Assembly (NCBI RefSeq): GCF_000682695.1 | Contig: NZ_AWFG01000052.1 | Coordinates: 124,001-188,000 of the forward strand | From: Hyphomonas chukchiensis | Lineage (GTDB): Bacteria > Pseudomonadota > Alphaproteobacteria > Caulobacterales > Hyphomonadaceae | Direction: 5' to 3' | DNA length: 64,000 nt | Shown here: positions 1 through 8,766 of the stretch, in pieces | How positions within the stretch are numbered: the stretch's first letter is position 1 | Layout: each line of letters starts with the position of its first letter | Position numbers and translations under genes: made by a program | Notes under the pieces: generated by a model | Databases searched by the model: none | What the model was told of the DNA's origin: nothing | The model's input: the letters and a program-made list of their open reading frames with translations, nothing else

Positions 1-433
1 CATCCTGATCTCTTCCTATCGCGTTGCTTCCATCTCTGCGCTTGGCATGGCGAATGCCGAGCCGATCACCGAGGATGGCGAGCGCGGCTGTATCACGCTG
101 ACGGCCTCCGTGGCAGCGATGGACGCGCAGATTGGCCAGGTGGTCTATGGCTCGTGCAAGGCGGGCGTGAACGGGCTGGTGCTGCCACTGGCGCGTGACC
201 TGATGGACCTTGGCATTCGCGTGAACTCGATCATGCCGGGCATTTTTGCGACACCGCTGATGCTGGGCGCGCCGCAGAACGTGCTGGACAGCCTCGCGGC
301 CTCGGTGCCCTTCCCCAAGCGCCTCGGCAATCCGAAGGAGTTCGGCTCGCTAGCGATGGAGTTTGCGCGCAACGGCTATTTCAACGGCCAAACGATCCGC
401 CTCGACGGCGCGATCCGGATGGCGCCGCGCTGA
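1..433 (+). CDS. SDR family oxidoreductase, HSD10-like (3' part)
   Basis: The reading frame is open from base 2, so the gene starts before the window and only the C-terminal 140 or so residues are seen. The visible part has the catalytic Ser in TASVAA, the catalytic YxxxK as YGSCK, and the tail FNGQTIRLDGAIRM, which closely resembles type II 3-hydroxyacyl-CoA dehydrogenase (HSD17B10-like) enzymes of the short-chain dehydrogenase family. These oxidise (S)-3-hydroxyacyl-CoA with NAD+. The following acyl-CoA synthetase and CoA-transferase genes on the same strand support a role in acyl-CoA or beta-oxidation type metabolism. The Rossmann NAD-binding motif would lie outside the window, so cofactor use cannot be checked here. 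Confidence 0.88.
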   Translation, partial: ILISSYRVASISALGMANAEPITEDGERGCITLTASVAAMDAQIGQVVYGSCKAGVNGLVLPLARDLMDLGIRVNSIMPGIFATPLMLGAPQNVLDSLAASVPFPKRLGNPKEFGSLAMEFARNGYFNGQTIRLDGAIRMAPR

Positions 434-532
434 TCGCACGGACGCTGCGTCCATCGACTTTTCAGGCTTTGCTGCCCCAGCGGCAAGGTCGTAGAGTCGC
501 GCGAAATAATAACATTCAGGGAGAGAAACACC

Positions 533-2152
533 GTGACCAAGGCTTTTGACTGGAATTTCGGGGATATGCTGGATGCGCTGGGCGAGGTGCTCGGTGACGA
601 TGCCCCTGCCCTGATCCATGGTGACCGGGTGGTGACCTGGCCGGAGATGACGGCGCGCTCCAACCGGCTGGCGCGGAACCTGCGCGAGATGGGCGCGAAG
701 ACGGGCGACAAGGCCGGCTTCTACCTGCGCAACCAGCCGGAATATATCGAGGCGCTGGCCGCGTGCTTCAAGGCGCGGCTGACGCATGTGAACGTCAATT
801 ACCGCTATCTCGACGACGAGCTGGTCTACATTTTCGACAATTCCGATTCGACGGTCGTGTTCTACGATGTGGAGTTCATCGAGCAGGTGGAACGCGTGCG
901 CGGGCGCCTGCCCGGCGTGATCGCCTGGGTGCAAATTGGCGGCGACAGCGTGCCGGACTTTGCGGTGGCCTATGAAGACCTTGCCAGTAAGGGCGATGCC
1001 TCACCGTTGGGCATTGAACGGTCCGGCGACGACCTCTTGTTCCTCTACACGGGCGGGACGACCGGCATGCCGAAGGGCGTGATGTGGTCGCACGGCATAT
1101 GGCGGCAGGCGGGCATGGAGGGCGTCGCCAAGGCAGGCGGCGTTGTGCCGAAGGACCTTGAAGAGCATGTCGCCAATGCACTGGAGCTTGGCCGGCACGC
1201 GCGGATCATTCCGGCCTGCCCGCTGATGCACGGCACGGGCCTGTTCACGGCCATGGGCGTGATGCTGAATGGCGGCACCGTGGTGACACTGACCGAGAAC
1301 AAGAATTTCAGCCCGCAGAACCTGTGGGAGACGGTCGACAGGAATGGCGTGACCAATATGGCCATCGTGGGCGATGCGTTCGGCAAGCCGATGCTGAAGG
1401 AACTGGAAGAGAACCCGGGCAAGTATGACCTCTCGACGGTGGTGGCGGTCGTGTCATCCGGCGTGATGTGGTCGGTCGAGATCAAGCGCGGGCTGCTGAA
1501 GCATATGCCTCAGGCGGCGATGATGGACAGTTTCGGCGCGTCTGAGGCTGTGGGCTTTGGCTCCTCCGCGATGACGGCGGACGGCGAGGTGAAGACGTCC
1601 AAGTTCGAACTCGGCCCGAACTGCAGGGTGTTCAGCGAAGACCATCGCGAGATCCAGCCGGGCAGCGGCGAAGCGGGCTTTGTGGCGCGCGGCGGCGCGG
1701 TGCCGCTCGGTTATTACAAGGACCCGGAGAAGACCGCGAAGACCTTCCCGACGATCAATGGCATGCGCTATTCCATTCCGGGCGACTGGTGCACGGTGGA
1801 AGCCGATGGCTCGATGACTTTGCTGGGGCGCGGATCGAACTGTATCAACACCGCTGGCGAGAAGGTCTATCCCGAGGAAGTTGAAGAGGCGCTGAAGCTG
1901 CACGATGCGGTGATCGATGCGCTGGTCGTCGGCCTGCCGGACGACAAGTGGGGACAGGCCGTGACGGCGGTTGTGTCGACGGACGGCGAGGTGAGCGAGG
2001 ATGAGCTGCGCGCGTTTGTGGCGACCAAGATTGCCCGCTTCAAGGCGCCCAAGCGCATCTTCTTCAAGCCGGACCTTGGCCGCGCCGTGAATGGCAAAGC
2101 CGACTACAAGACGATCAAGGCGTTTGCGGTGGAACAGGCCGAGAAGGCTTGA
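533..2152 (+). CDS. Acyl-CoA synthetase (AMP-forming)
   Basis: This 539-residue protein belongs to the adenylate-forming superfamily and should activate a carboxylic acid to its acyl-CoA through an acyl-adenylate. The P-loop-like motif LYTGGTTGMPKG lies near residues 171-182, the hinge and C-terminal lid region reads GRGSNCINTAGEKVYP near residue 430, and the catalytic lysine is in NGKADYK (about K522). The start is GTG, chosen because a purine-rich ribosome site (AGGGAGAG) lies 8 bases upstream. It follows the HSD10-like gene by about 100 bases and precedes a CoA-transferase, so the three may be one catabolic unit. The acyl substrate cannot be told from sequence. Confidence 0.93.
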   Translation: MTKAFDWNFGDMLDALGEVLGDDAPALIHGDRVVTWPEMTARSNRLARNLREMGAKTGDKAGFYLRNQPEYIEALAACFKARLTHVNVNYRYLDDELVYIFDNSDSTVVFYDVEFIEQVERVRGRLPGVIAWVQIGGDSVPDFAVAYEDLASKGDASPLGIERSGDDLLFLYTGGTTGMPKGVMWSHGIWRQAGMEGVAKAGGVVPKDLEEHVANALELGRHARIIPACPLMHGTGLFTAMGVMLNGGTVVTLTENKNFSPQNLWETVDRNGVTNMAIVGDAFGKPMLKELEENPGKYDLSTVVAVVSSGVMWSVEIKRGLLKHMPQAAMMDSFGASEAVGFGSSAMTADGEVKTSKFELGPNCRVFSEDHREIQPGSGEAGFVARGGAVPLGYYKDPEKTAKTFPTINGMRYSIPGDWCTVEADGSMTLLGRGSNCINTAGEKVYPEEVEEALKLHDAVIDALVVGLPDDKWGQAVTAVVSTDGEVSEDELRAFVATKIARFKAPKRIFFKPDLGRAVNGKADYKTIKAFAVEQAEKA

Positions 2153-2201
2153 GGCCGACGGCGCGCTTGTTGTGGCGTAAGCGAATGCGCTAGAGGCAGG
2201 C

Positions 2202-3368
2202 ATGACCGATACACCGAAACCGAATGGGCCGCTGCATGGCCTGCGCGTCGTGGAGATGGGCCAGCTGATTGCGGGCCCGTTCTGCGGCCAGTTGCTGGGC
2301 GACATGGGCGCGGAAGTCGTCAAGATCGAGCCGCCCGGCAAGGGCGACCCGATGCGCGAATGGGGCCAGGGCGACAAGCCGGCCTGGTGGCGCGTGATCG
2401 GGCGCAACAAGTTTTCGGTGGCGGTGGACCTGCGCACCAAAGACGGCCAGCAGCTGGCGCGCGACCTGATCGGCGAGGCCGATGTGCTGGTCGAGAATTT
2501 CCGGCCGGGCGCGCTGGAAAAATGGGGACTTGATCCGGTCAAGCTGCGCGAGGCCAATCCGGGGCTGATCGTGGCGCGCATGTCGGGCTATGGGCAGACG
2601 GGGCCCTATGCAGACAGGCCGGGTTTCGGCCTGATTGGCGAGGGCTTTGGCGGCCTGCGCGGGATTACCGGCGAGCCGGACCGGATGCCGTCACGCGTGG
2701 GCATTTCCATCGGGGATACGCTGGCGGCCTCCTATGGCGCCATGGGCATTCTCGCGGCGCTGCATCACCGCAACCAGAGTGGCGAAGGACAGATCATCGA
2801 CGTGGCGCTGTATGAGAGCGTTCTGCAGGTGATGGAAAGCTATGTGGCGGATTATTCGACGAGCGGCTTCATGCGGACGCGGACCGGCGCGATATTGCCG
2901 AAGATTGCACCCTCGAATGTCTATCCGTGCAAGGATGGAGAATTCCTGATTGGCGGCAACCAGAATCCGATCTTCAAGCGCCTGTGCGATGCGATGGGGC
3001 GACCGGATCTTGCGTCTGACCCGCGCTATGCGACGCATCTGGCGCGCGGCGAACACCAGGCGGAGCTGGACGGAATCATCAGCGACTGGACTCGCACGCT
3101 GACCGTGGCGGAGCTGGAATCGCTGCTGCTGGAACACGCGGTGCCGTCGGGCAAGATCTATACGGCCGCAGACATGGTGAGCGATCCGCATTACGCGGCG
3201 CGTGAGGCCATTGTGACAGTTGATGACCCGGAACTGGGCCCGGTGAAGATGCAGAACACGTTCCCGAAATTCTCGGCGACGCCCGGCTCCATCCGCAAGC
3301 AGGCGCCGCACCGTGTGGGCGAGGATACGGCGGCGATCCTTGAGCGCTGGCTGGGCCGCCCCGCCTAA
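2202..3368 (+). CDS. Family III CoA-transferase (CaiB/BaiF)
   Basis: The 388-residue protein has the CaiB/BaiF fold signature: the N-terminal RVVEMGQLIAGPFCGQLLGD segment, the ADVLVENFRPG motif around residue 95, and an Asp in SIGDTLAASYGA (D172) at the place of the catalytic aspartate that forms the anhydride intermediate in formyl-CoA transferase. Such enzymes move CoA between carboxylic acids. It lies 49 bases after the acyl-CoA synthetase on the same strand and probably shares its transcript. Its stop codon overlaps by four bases the stop of the convergent hypothetical gene. The acid pair is unknown; alpha-methylacyl-CoA racemase is a related fold and cannot be fully excluded. Confidence 0.9.
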   Translation: MTDTPKPNGPLHGLRVVEMGQLIAGPFCGQLLGDMGAEVVKIEPPGKGDPMREWGQGDKPAWWRVIGRNKFSVAVDLRTKDGQQLARDLIGEADVLVENFRPGALEKWGLDPVKLREANPGLIVARMSGYGQTGPYADRPGFGLIGEGFGGLRGITGEPDRMPSRVGISIGDTLAASYGAMGILAALHHRNQSGEGQIIDVALYESVLQVMESYVADYSTSGFMRTRTGAILPKIAPSNVYPCKDGEFLIGGNQNPIFKRLCDAMGRPDLASDPRYATHLARGEHQAELDGIISDWTRTLTVAELESLLLEHAVPSGKIYTAADMVSDPHYAAREAIVTVDDPELGPVKMQNTFPKFSATPGSIRKQAPHRVGEDTAAILERWLGRPA

Positions 3369-4012
3369 AGCACGCGACCCTTTGCTGCCGTCTGAGCATA
3401 CTCGACTAGATCAGCAGGACACTTTCCCGCGGCAATGTATTGTTCGACGATCTGAGCCGCGCGGGGATAGCTGCGTGCAGAATGCCCAAGACCGTGAAGC
3501 CCACTTTCGATCACTGCCATGTTCGGGATCGTCAGGCAGGATTCCATTACATCGATACAGGCTTCAGCAATTGGCCGGGACGGCGAAAATGGTAAAGGGC
3601 AGGTTTCCCAAAACATGTAGCACTTGTTGTTGATGTCTTTCTGCACGCCAGCCCCGCCGTCGTATTCCCACTCTGCATGCAGTTTGAACGTGTCGGCAAA
3701 GATGTTTCGGATCCCCCTTACGACTGCAACACGCCTTTCGATAGCCAGCCGTTCGTCAGAAAAAAGAGAGACATGGGGTGACAGGATGGAGTCCAACAGG
3801 AACGACGTTCCCATGGCTATTTGCCAAGGTGAATAGGGAGCGAGGTATGTCGCGAAGTGAACAAATACCGCTTCCAGAATATCGAAGGATTCTGGCTCAA
3901 CCGGCACTCCGGCCGCAATCCGATCTGCTGCATCTTCCCAGTGCCAGTCTACACCCTCAGGATGATCGAAAATGAGGGCGATCTTCTCGGTGAGCGCGGG
4001 GTCTCGCTCCAC
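3365..4012 (-). CDS. Hypothetical protein, family not recognised
   Basis: This 215-residue protein starts at GTG with an AAGAAG ribosome site just upstream. I do not recognise a family. It is mostly helical by composition, with no signal peptide and no convincing membrane segment; the region MGTSFLLDSILSPH is the most hydrophobic. It has a few cysteines (for example NNKCYMFWETCP near residues 128-139) without a clear metal motif. Its base composition is lower in GC than the flanking acyl-CoA genes, hinting at separate acquisition. It is convergent with the CoA-transferase, with a four-base stop overlap. The open frame, the plausible ribosome site and the fit between neighbours make it a likely real gene. 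Confidence 0.6.
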   Translation of the reverse strand: MERDPALTEKIALIFDHPEGVDWHWEDAADRIAAGVPVEPESFDILEAVFVHFATYLAPYSPWQIAMGTSFLLDSILSPHVSLFSDERLAIERRVAVVRGIRNIFADTFKLHAEWEYDGGAGVQKDINNKCYMFWETCPLPFSPSRPIAEACIDVMESCLTIPNMAVIESGLHGLGHSARSYPRAAQIVEQYIAAGKCPADLVEYAQTAAKGRVL

Positions 4013-4115
4013 CTTCTTTTCAGCCTTGTTTTGCCATTTGTTGGGCAGGACGATTCTCCCGGAATAACCGCATTATATTGCGAGAACGCGATCCGAGTAC
4101 GAGTCCAAAAGAGGC

Positions 4116-4817
4116 CTAGGCCGGAACGGGCACCGGCGGGCCGGGGAATTTGGCGGCATTGGCGATGACATCGTCAGGCGTCTTCAGCATCGCCTGGTAC
4201 ATTTCCGGCGGGTAGACCATGTGCGGCTTGGCGGGGTCGTAGGGCGGCTGCGGCTCGTTGCCCTTCCCTGCATAAGGCGCTGGCGCCTTGTAGCTTTCCG
4301 CTTCTGCGGCCGAGATGCCGGCCTTTTCGAGCACGGTCGGATCGATCCATTGTTTCGGGTCGACAGGCGTTGCGGGCGCGGCGACTTCGAGCGTCATCTG
4401 GTCGGGGCCGGCGAAATAGATCGACTTGCAGAAGCCGTGATCGAGCGGGCCGATGACGTTGATGCCGTGGCTGCGCAGACGGTCGCGCATGCCGAGGAGG
4501 CCTTCTTCATCATCAGCGCGGAAAGCCAGATGCTGCATCGTGCCAGCGGCGCTGGGCAATGCGCCATTGCCGGAATGGGTGACGCCGAGCGTGACCGGAA
4601 TCTTGTCGACATCCGGCAGTTGGACGATCGAGAAGAAGCTGTGATCGTTCATGCGCAGGAACGCATGCAGCCCGCCCGGCACGCCGTGCATGTCAAACAG
4701 GGCGACCAGCGGGAAGTTCATGACCTCCGAAAAGAAGGCGATATGTTTCTTGATGTCGGACGACATGATGGCGATGTGGTGTATGCCGCTTGGCTGCGGC
4801 CGGGACTGTTCAGTCAT
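4116..4817 (-). CDS. VOC family (glyoxalase/dioxygenase fold) protein
   Basis: The 233-residue protein begins with GIHHIAIMSSDIKKHIAFF, the typical first beta-alpha unit of the vicinal oxygen chelate fold, and has a second half with QHLAFRADD and GPDQMTLEVA. The metal-ligand pattern of the fold is visible: H in HHIAI, H in MQHLAF, and E in LEVA. Members include glyoxalases, extradiol dioxygenases and methylmalonyl-CoA epimerases, so the reaction is open. A proline-rich C-terminal tail of about 60 residues ends the protein. It is divergent from the alpha/beta hydrolase gene, with about 80 bases between them that could hold both promoters. Confidence 0.82.
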   Translation of the reverse strand: MTEQSRPQPSGIHHIAIMSSDIKKHIAFFSEVMNFPLVALFDMHGVPGGLHAFLRMNDHSFFSIVQLPDVDKIPVTLGVTHSGNGALPSAAGTMQHLAFRADDEEGLLGMRDRLRSHGINVIGPLDHGFCKSIYFAGPDQMTLEVAAPATPVDPKQWIDPTVLEKAGISAAEAESYKAPAPYAGKGNEPQPPYDPAKPHMVYPPEMYQAMLKTPDDVIANAAKFPGPPVPVPA

Positions 4818-4900
4818 TCCTCGGGCCTTTCCTGCTTTCCCCTTGAGAGTGTTTGCGCAAGTATGCGCCTCATAAAAAACAAGGGCAAGGAAACACGCAA

Positions 4901-6055
4901 ATGGCTATCGCAAGGGAACCCTACGGGTTTGTGCACGCGGATTCGGGGCGGCTGAAGGAGACGTATGGCGGACCGGCGGGGCAGGTTTTCGTGGAGTGCA
5001 TGCGCATCCGGCCGGACGATGTGGAATCGAAAACGGTCATCCTGTTCAGCCATCCGATTGGCGGCGGGAGCTTCCTGCCGCTGGTGACGGCGCTCGCCCG
5101 TGAAGGCCATCATGTCATCTATTGCAATCCGCGCTATCGCGGCAATGACACGGCGCTGATCATGGAAAAATGCGTGCTGGACCTCGGAGCGTGCATTGCC
5201 GACGCGAAGAAGCGGTTCGGCTATGAGAAGGTTGTTTTGGGCGGATGGTCCGGCGGCGGATCGCTGTCGCTGTTCTATCAGGACCAGGCCGAGAACCCGA
5301 CGATCACGGAAACGCCGGCGGGCGACCCAGTGGACATTGCCGGCGCGGGCCTGATCGCGGCCGATGCGATCCTTCTGCTGGCGGCCCATATAAGCCGGTC
5401 GCACACGATGACGGAATGGATCGACCCGTCGATCCTTGACGAGGACAAGCCGTTCGAACGCGACAGGGAGCTGAACATCTATGCGGCGGACTGCCCGAAC
5501 CAGCCGCCCTATTCCCATGAATTCGTGACGCGGTTCCGCGCAGCGCAGGTCGCGCGCAACCGGCGCATTACAGACCGCGTGCTGACGCAACTGGCAGCCA
5601 TCAAGGCGAGCGATGACCCGGATGCCGAGCGGTGCTTTGTGGTGCAGGGCACGATGAGCGATGTGCGCTGGCTGGACCCCACGCAGGACCCGTCAGACCG
5701 CAAACCGGGCACATGTTACCTCGGCGATCCGCGCATTGCCAATGACGGGCCGGTCGGGCTCGGGCGGTTCACGACGCTGCGTTCCTGGCTGTCGCAGTGG
5801 AGCTATGACAAGAGCCGGGCGGACGGTACCGGGAATGCCTCGCGCGTTTCCTGCCCTGTGCTGGTCATCAGCAACTCGGCTGACCTGGCGTGCACGCCGA
5901 GCCATGCGCAGCGCCTGTTCGAGGCTGTCGGCTCAGAGGACAAGCAGATGGTGACGATCAAGGACGCTGATCACTATTATATTGAGCGACCGGACCTGTT
6001 GCCGAAGGCCGTCAAGGAAGTGACCGACTGGATGGCGGCACGCTTCAGCCAATGA
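4901..6055 (+). CDS. Alpha/beta hydrolase
   Basis: A protein of 384 residues if it starts at the ATG preceded by CAAGGAAA; the frame is open 48 bases further upstream, but that longer version has no ribosome site. The nucleophile elbow GGWSGGGSL gives the catalytic Ser, HPIGGG is a plausible oxyanion region, and ADHYYIERPDLL near the C-terminus supplies the catalytic His. It is probably a cytoplasmic esterase or thioesterase-like enzyme; no signal peptide is seen. The setting among acyl-CoA genes suggests a role in acyl or aromatic acid metabolism, which is inference. The 3' end overlaps the small DUF2474 gene by 11 bases on the opposite strand. Confidence 0.85.
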   Translation: MAIAREPYGFVHADSGRLKETYGGPAGQVFVECMRIRPDDVESKTVILFSHPIGGGSFLPLVTALAREGHHVIYCNPRYRGNDTALIMEKCVLDLGACIADAKKRFGYEKVVLGGWSGGGSLSLFYQDQAENPTITETPAGDPVDIAGAGLIAADAILLLAAHISRSHTMTEWIDPSILDEDKPFERDRELNIYAADCPNQPPYSHEFVTRFRAAQVARNRRITDRVLTQLAAIKASDDPDAERCFVVQGTMSDVRWLDPTQDPSDRKPGTCYLGDPRIANDGPVGLGRFTTLRSWLSQWSYDKSRADGTGNASRVSCPVLVISNSADLACTPSHAQRLFEAVGSEDKQMVTIKDADHYYIERPDLLPKAVKEVTDWMAARFSQ

Positions 6056-6206
6056 AGAGCATGGCCCTCAGGGCATAGGCGACAGCCGCTACGACCAGCA
6101 TGGATACCAGCGCGATACCAACGAACCAGCCGAGGCGCTTGACGAGTGGGCCTTCCGGCTGATCTTCCGGCAGCGGCTCGGTCGGGCGGAAGACGGGATC
6201 AGCCAT
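6045..6206 (-). CDS. DUF2474-type small membrane protein of the bd oxidase operon
   Basis: A 53-residue reading frame read directly from the minus strand. It has a charged, proline-rich N-terminus (MADPVFRPTEPLPEDQ), a KRLGWFVG junction and one transmembrane helix (IALVSMLVVAAVAYALRAM). This layout matches the DUF2474 family found next to cydAB genes, thought to be small accessory subunits comparable to CydX. Its ATG lies inside the end of cydB, with an 8-base overlap that implies translational coupling. The 3' end overlaps the convergent hydrolase gene by 11 bases. The family assignment is by pattern and position; the role in oxidase assembly is inferred from family knowledge. Confidence 0.72.
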   Translation of the reverse strand: MADPVFRPTEPLPEDQPEGPLVKRLGWFVGIALVSMLVVAAVAYALRAMLFIG

Positions 6207-7248
6207 GGTAGCCATCGCCGGGCTTCACCTTGCCCCAGAAGAGTGAATACACATAAGCCGTGTACAGCAGGATGATCGGCAGCATGATGGCCGCACCGAC
6301 CAGCATGAATGCAAGAGCGTTGTCGCGCGCGGCGGCCTCGTGCAGCGTGAACTCGAACGGTACGATGTAAGGATAAATGCTGACGCCGAGGCCGATATAG
6401 CCGCTGAGGAAGATTCCGATGGCGAGCAGATAGGGGCGCCAGTCCGGCGCGGCGCCCTGCCCCGGCTTCATCGACAAGTCTCGCCACAGCCAGGCGCAAA
6501 GCGCCATGCCGGCGACCGGTGCGGGAGCAAGCGGCAGGAGGCGGGAAAAGTCGATACTGGTCATGGTGAAGCCCCAGCGATCACCAACCGCCGGATCAAT
6601 GGCAAGCGTGGCGAGGCTGACGGCGAGGAAGGCGATGGCTACGCCGATAAGGGACATGCGCGCCCAGTTGCGGGCACGCTTGTAGAGCTCGCCTTCCGTC
6701 TTGAGGACCAGCCAGCAAGAGCCGAGCAGCAGGTAACCAATCACGACGGAGACACCGACAAGGATGGAGAATGGCGTGAGCCAGTCGAACGCGCCGCCGG
6801 CAAAGGCACCGCCCTCGACATTGATACCCTGGATCATGCCGCCGAGCATGAGCCCTTGCGCGAAGGCAGCGATGGCAGAACCGCCAAAGAAGGCACCGTT
6901 CCAGAATAGGCGCGTGGGCACCCGGACGGCCTTGTGGCGGAATTCAAAAGCAACGCCCCGGAAGATGAGCGCGGCCAGCATGATAAGGACCGGCAGATAG
7001 AAGGCGGGCATGATGATGGAATAGGCTTTTGGAAAGGCGGCGAAGAGGCCGCCCCCGCCAATGATGAGCCATGTCTCGTTGCCGTCCCAGACAGGTTCGA
7101 TCGTGGCGGTCATCATGTTGCGCTCCTCATCGGAGCTGGCGTGGAAGGTGAGCATGCCGACGCCAAGATCGAAGCCATCGAGCATGACATACATGAAGAC
7201 GCCGATAGCGAGGATGAAACCCCAGATCATTGGAAGGTCGAGTGTCAT
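6199..7248 (-). CDS. cydB: Cytochrome bd ubiquinol oxidase subunit II
   Basis: The 349-residue polytopic inner-membrane protein carries the CydB signatures FMYVMLDGFDLGVGML and EPVWDGNETWLI near the N-terminus, then seven or so further hydrophobic helices. With CydA it forms a quinol oxidase that reduces O2 to water, typically at low oxygen or under respiratory inhibition. It follows cydA by 9 bases and overlaps the DUF2474 gene by 8, so the three are one operon. The size and sequence fit the cyanide-insensitive (CioB) subgroup, an inference that also rests on the short CydA. Confidence 0.96.
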   Translation of the reverse strand: MTLDLPMIWGFILAIGVFMYVMLDGFDLGVGMLTFHASSDEERNMMTATIEPVWDGNETWLIIGGGGLFAAFPKAYSIIMPAFYLPVLIMLAALIFRGVAFEFRHKAVRVPTRLFWNGAFFGGSAIAAFAQGLMLGGMIQGINVEGGAFAGGAFDWLTPFSILVGVSVVIGYLLLGSCWLVLKTEGELYKRARNWARMSLIGVAIAFLAVSLATLAIDPAVGDRWGFTMTSIDFSRLLPLAPAPVAGMALCAWLWRDLSMKPGQGAAPDWRPYLLAIGIFLSGYIGLGVSIYPYIVPFEFTLHEAAARDNALAFMLVGAAIMLPIILLYTAYVYSLFWGKVKPGDGYHG

Positions 7249-7257
7249 GGGCCTCTC

Positions 7258-8673
7258 CTATTCCGCTGCCACAATATCGTCGCCGGACTCGGCAGGATCC
7301 TCCACGGAGCCAAGCGGCGAACCGGGCGCGCGGCGGCCTTCCTTCGGACCCGTCGGATCATCATCGAAGCCACGGGTGGCGATACGCGCCATGTAGACCG
7401 TGCCTGCGGTGAAGATGATCGCGTAGGTGACCATGAAGACGAGGAGCGATGTGGCGACCTGGGCCGTCGAGACGGGCGAGATACTGTCGACCGTTCGCAG
7501 GTGGCCATAGACCGTGTAGGGCTGGCGGCCGACTTCGGCGACGATCCAGCCGGTAATGACGGCGATAAATCCAAGCGCGCCACCGGGAACAGCGACCCAG
7601 TGGAAGAGCCCCTTCTCGTCCAGTCGGCCGCGCCACCAGAGGAAGCAGCCCCAGAGGCCTATGCCGAGCATGACGAGGCCTGCGCCGACCATGATGCGGA
7701 AACCGTAGAAGACGGGCCAGATGGGCGGCGTGTCTTCCGCTGCAAACTGGTCGAGGCCTTTCAGGTCTTCACCTTCGGGCTTGCCGGCGAACAGATAGGG
7801 GCTGGTGCCCGGGATGGTAATGCCGGCATGGCCGCAGGCATTGTCGGCGGGCCAGGCGAGCAGCATCGTGCCCTGGATGGGCGCTGTTTCGCACCAGCCT
7901 TCGGCAGCGGCGATCTTTGCGGGCTGATGCTCGTGCGCGACAAGGCCCGACTCGTGGCCGAGCATGATCTGCAGGGGCAGAAGAATGGCGAGCGTGCCCG
8001 AGGCCATGCGCATCTGCCAGCGCGTCGGCTTGGTGACGCGTCCACGGATCACCTGCCAGGCACCGGCCGCAAGAACGACTGCAGCCGTGGTGATATAGGC
8101 GGCGACCAGCATGTGCGCGAGGCGCGACGGGAAGCTGGGCGTGAAGATGACCTTGATCCAGTCGGTGGCGTAGAAGTTGCCCGTGACCGGATCGACCGCG
8201 AACCCCTGCGGCGTCTGCATCCAGCTATTGGCCGAGATGATCCAGAAGGCGGAAATCGTGGTACCGATGGCGACAGCGCAGGTGGCGACGAAGTGGAGTT
8301 TGCGGCCGACCTTGTTCCAGCCGAACAGCATGACGCCCAGGAAGGTCGCCTCAAGGAAGAAGGCCGTCAGCACTTCATAGCCAAGGAGCGGACCGATAAC
8401 GCTGCCGGCGATTTCGGAGAAGACGCTCCAGTTGGTGCCGAACTGGTAGCTCATGACGACGCCGGACACGACGCCCATGGCGAAGGCCAGCGCGAAAATC
8501 TTCACCCAGTGCAGGTAGAGCCGCTTGAATGCTTCATGGCCCGTCTTCAGCCACAGACCCTCGCAAACGGCGAGAAACGCCGCGAGGCCAATGGTGAAAG
8601 CCGGAAACATGATGTGGAAGGCAATGACGAACGCAAACTGGATGCGTGACAGGAGAAGGGCGTCAAATTCCAT
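7258..8673 (-). CDS. cydA: Cytochrome bd ubiquinol oxidase subunit I (CIO type)
   Basis: The 471-residue protein has the CydA N-terminus LLSRIQFAFVIAFHIMFPAF with the haem-ligand His, the EATFLGVMLFGWNKVG helix with conserved Glu, and the GRQPYTVYGHLRT motif that is typical of this family. E. coli CydA is about 520 residues; the shorter length here fits the short Q-loop form found in cyanide-insensitive oxidases. It carries haems b558, b595 and d and oxidises quinol on the periplasmic side. It is the first gene of the cydA-cydB-DUF2474 operon. The 93 bases upstream separate it from the thioesterase gene and probably hold its promoter. Confidence 0.97.
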   Translation of the reverse strand: MEFDALLLSRIQFAFVIAFHIMFPAFTIGLAAFLAVCEGLWLKTGHEAFKRLYLHWVKIFALAFAMGVVSGVVMSYQFGTNWSVFSEIAGSVIGPLLGYEVLTAFFLEATFLGVMLFGWNKVGRKLHFVATCAVAIGTTISAFWIISANSWMQTPQGFAVDPVTGNFYATDWIKVIFTPSFPSRLAHMLVAAYITTAAVVLAAGAWQVIRGRVTKPTRWQMRMASGTLAILLPLQIMLGHESGLVAHEHQPAKIAAAEGWCETAPIQGTMLLAWPADNACGHAGITIPGTSPYLFAGKPEGEDLKGLDQFAAEDTPPIWPVFYGFRIMVGAGLVMLGIGLWGCFLWWRGRLDEKGLFHWVAVPGGALGFIAVITGWIVAEVGRQPYTVYGHLRTVDSISPVSTAQVATSLLVFMVTYAIIFTAGTVYMARIATRGFDDDPTGPKEGRRAPGSPLGSVEDPAESGDDIVAAE

Positions 8674-8766
8674 CGGCCAGGTATCCCTACGGCAACTTCA
8701 CTTAGCGCCGGGATAACATAGTTTGCGGTCTTGCGCGCGTTTAGCGTTGTCGCGCGCCATCCTGCC

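Noticed and set aside
6934-8649. A very long plus-strand open frame (571 codons) opposite cydA and cydB.
   Set aside because: It is an antisense shadow of two well-conserved genes in GC-rich DNA; its composition (His, Asp, Gly, Arg rich) is not protein-like.
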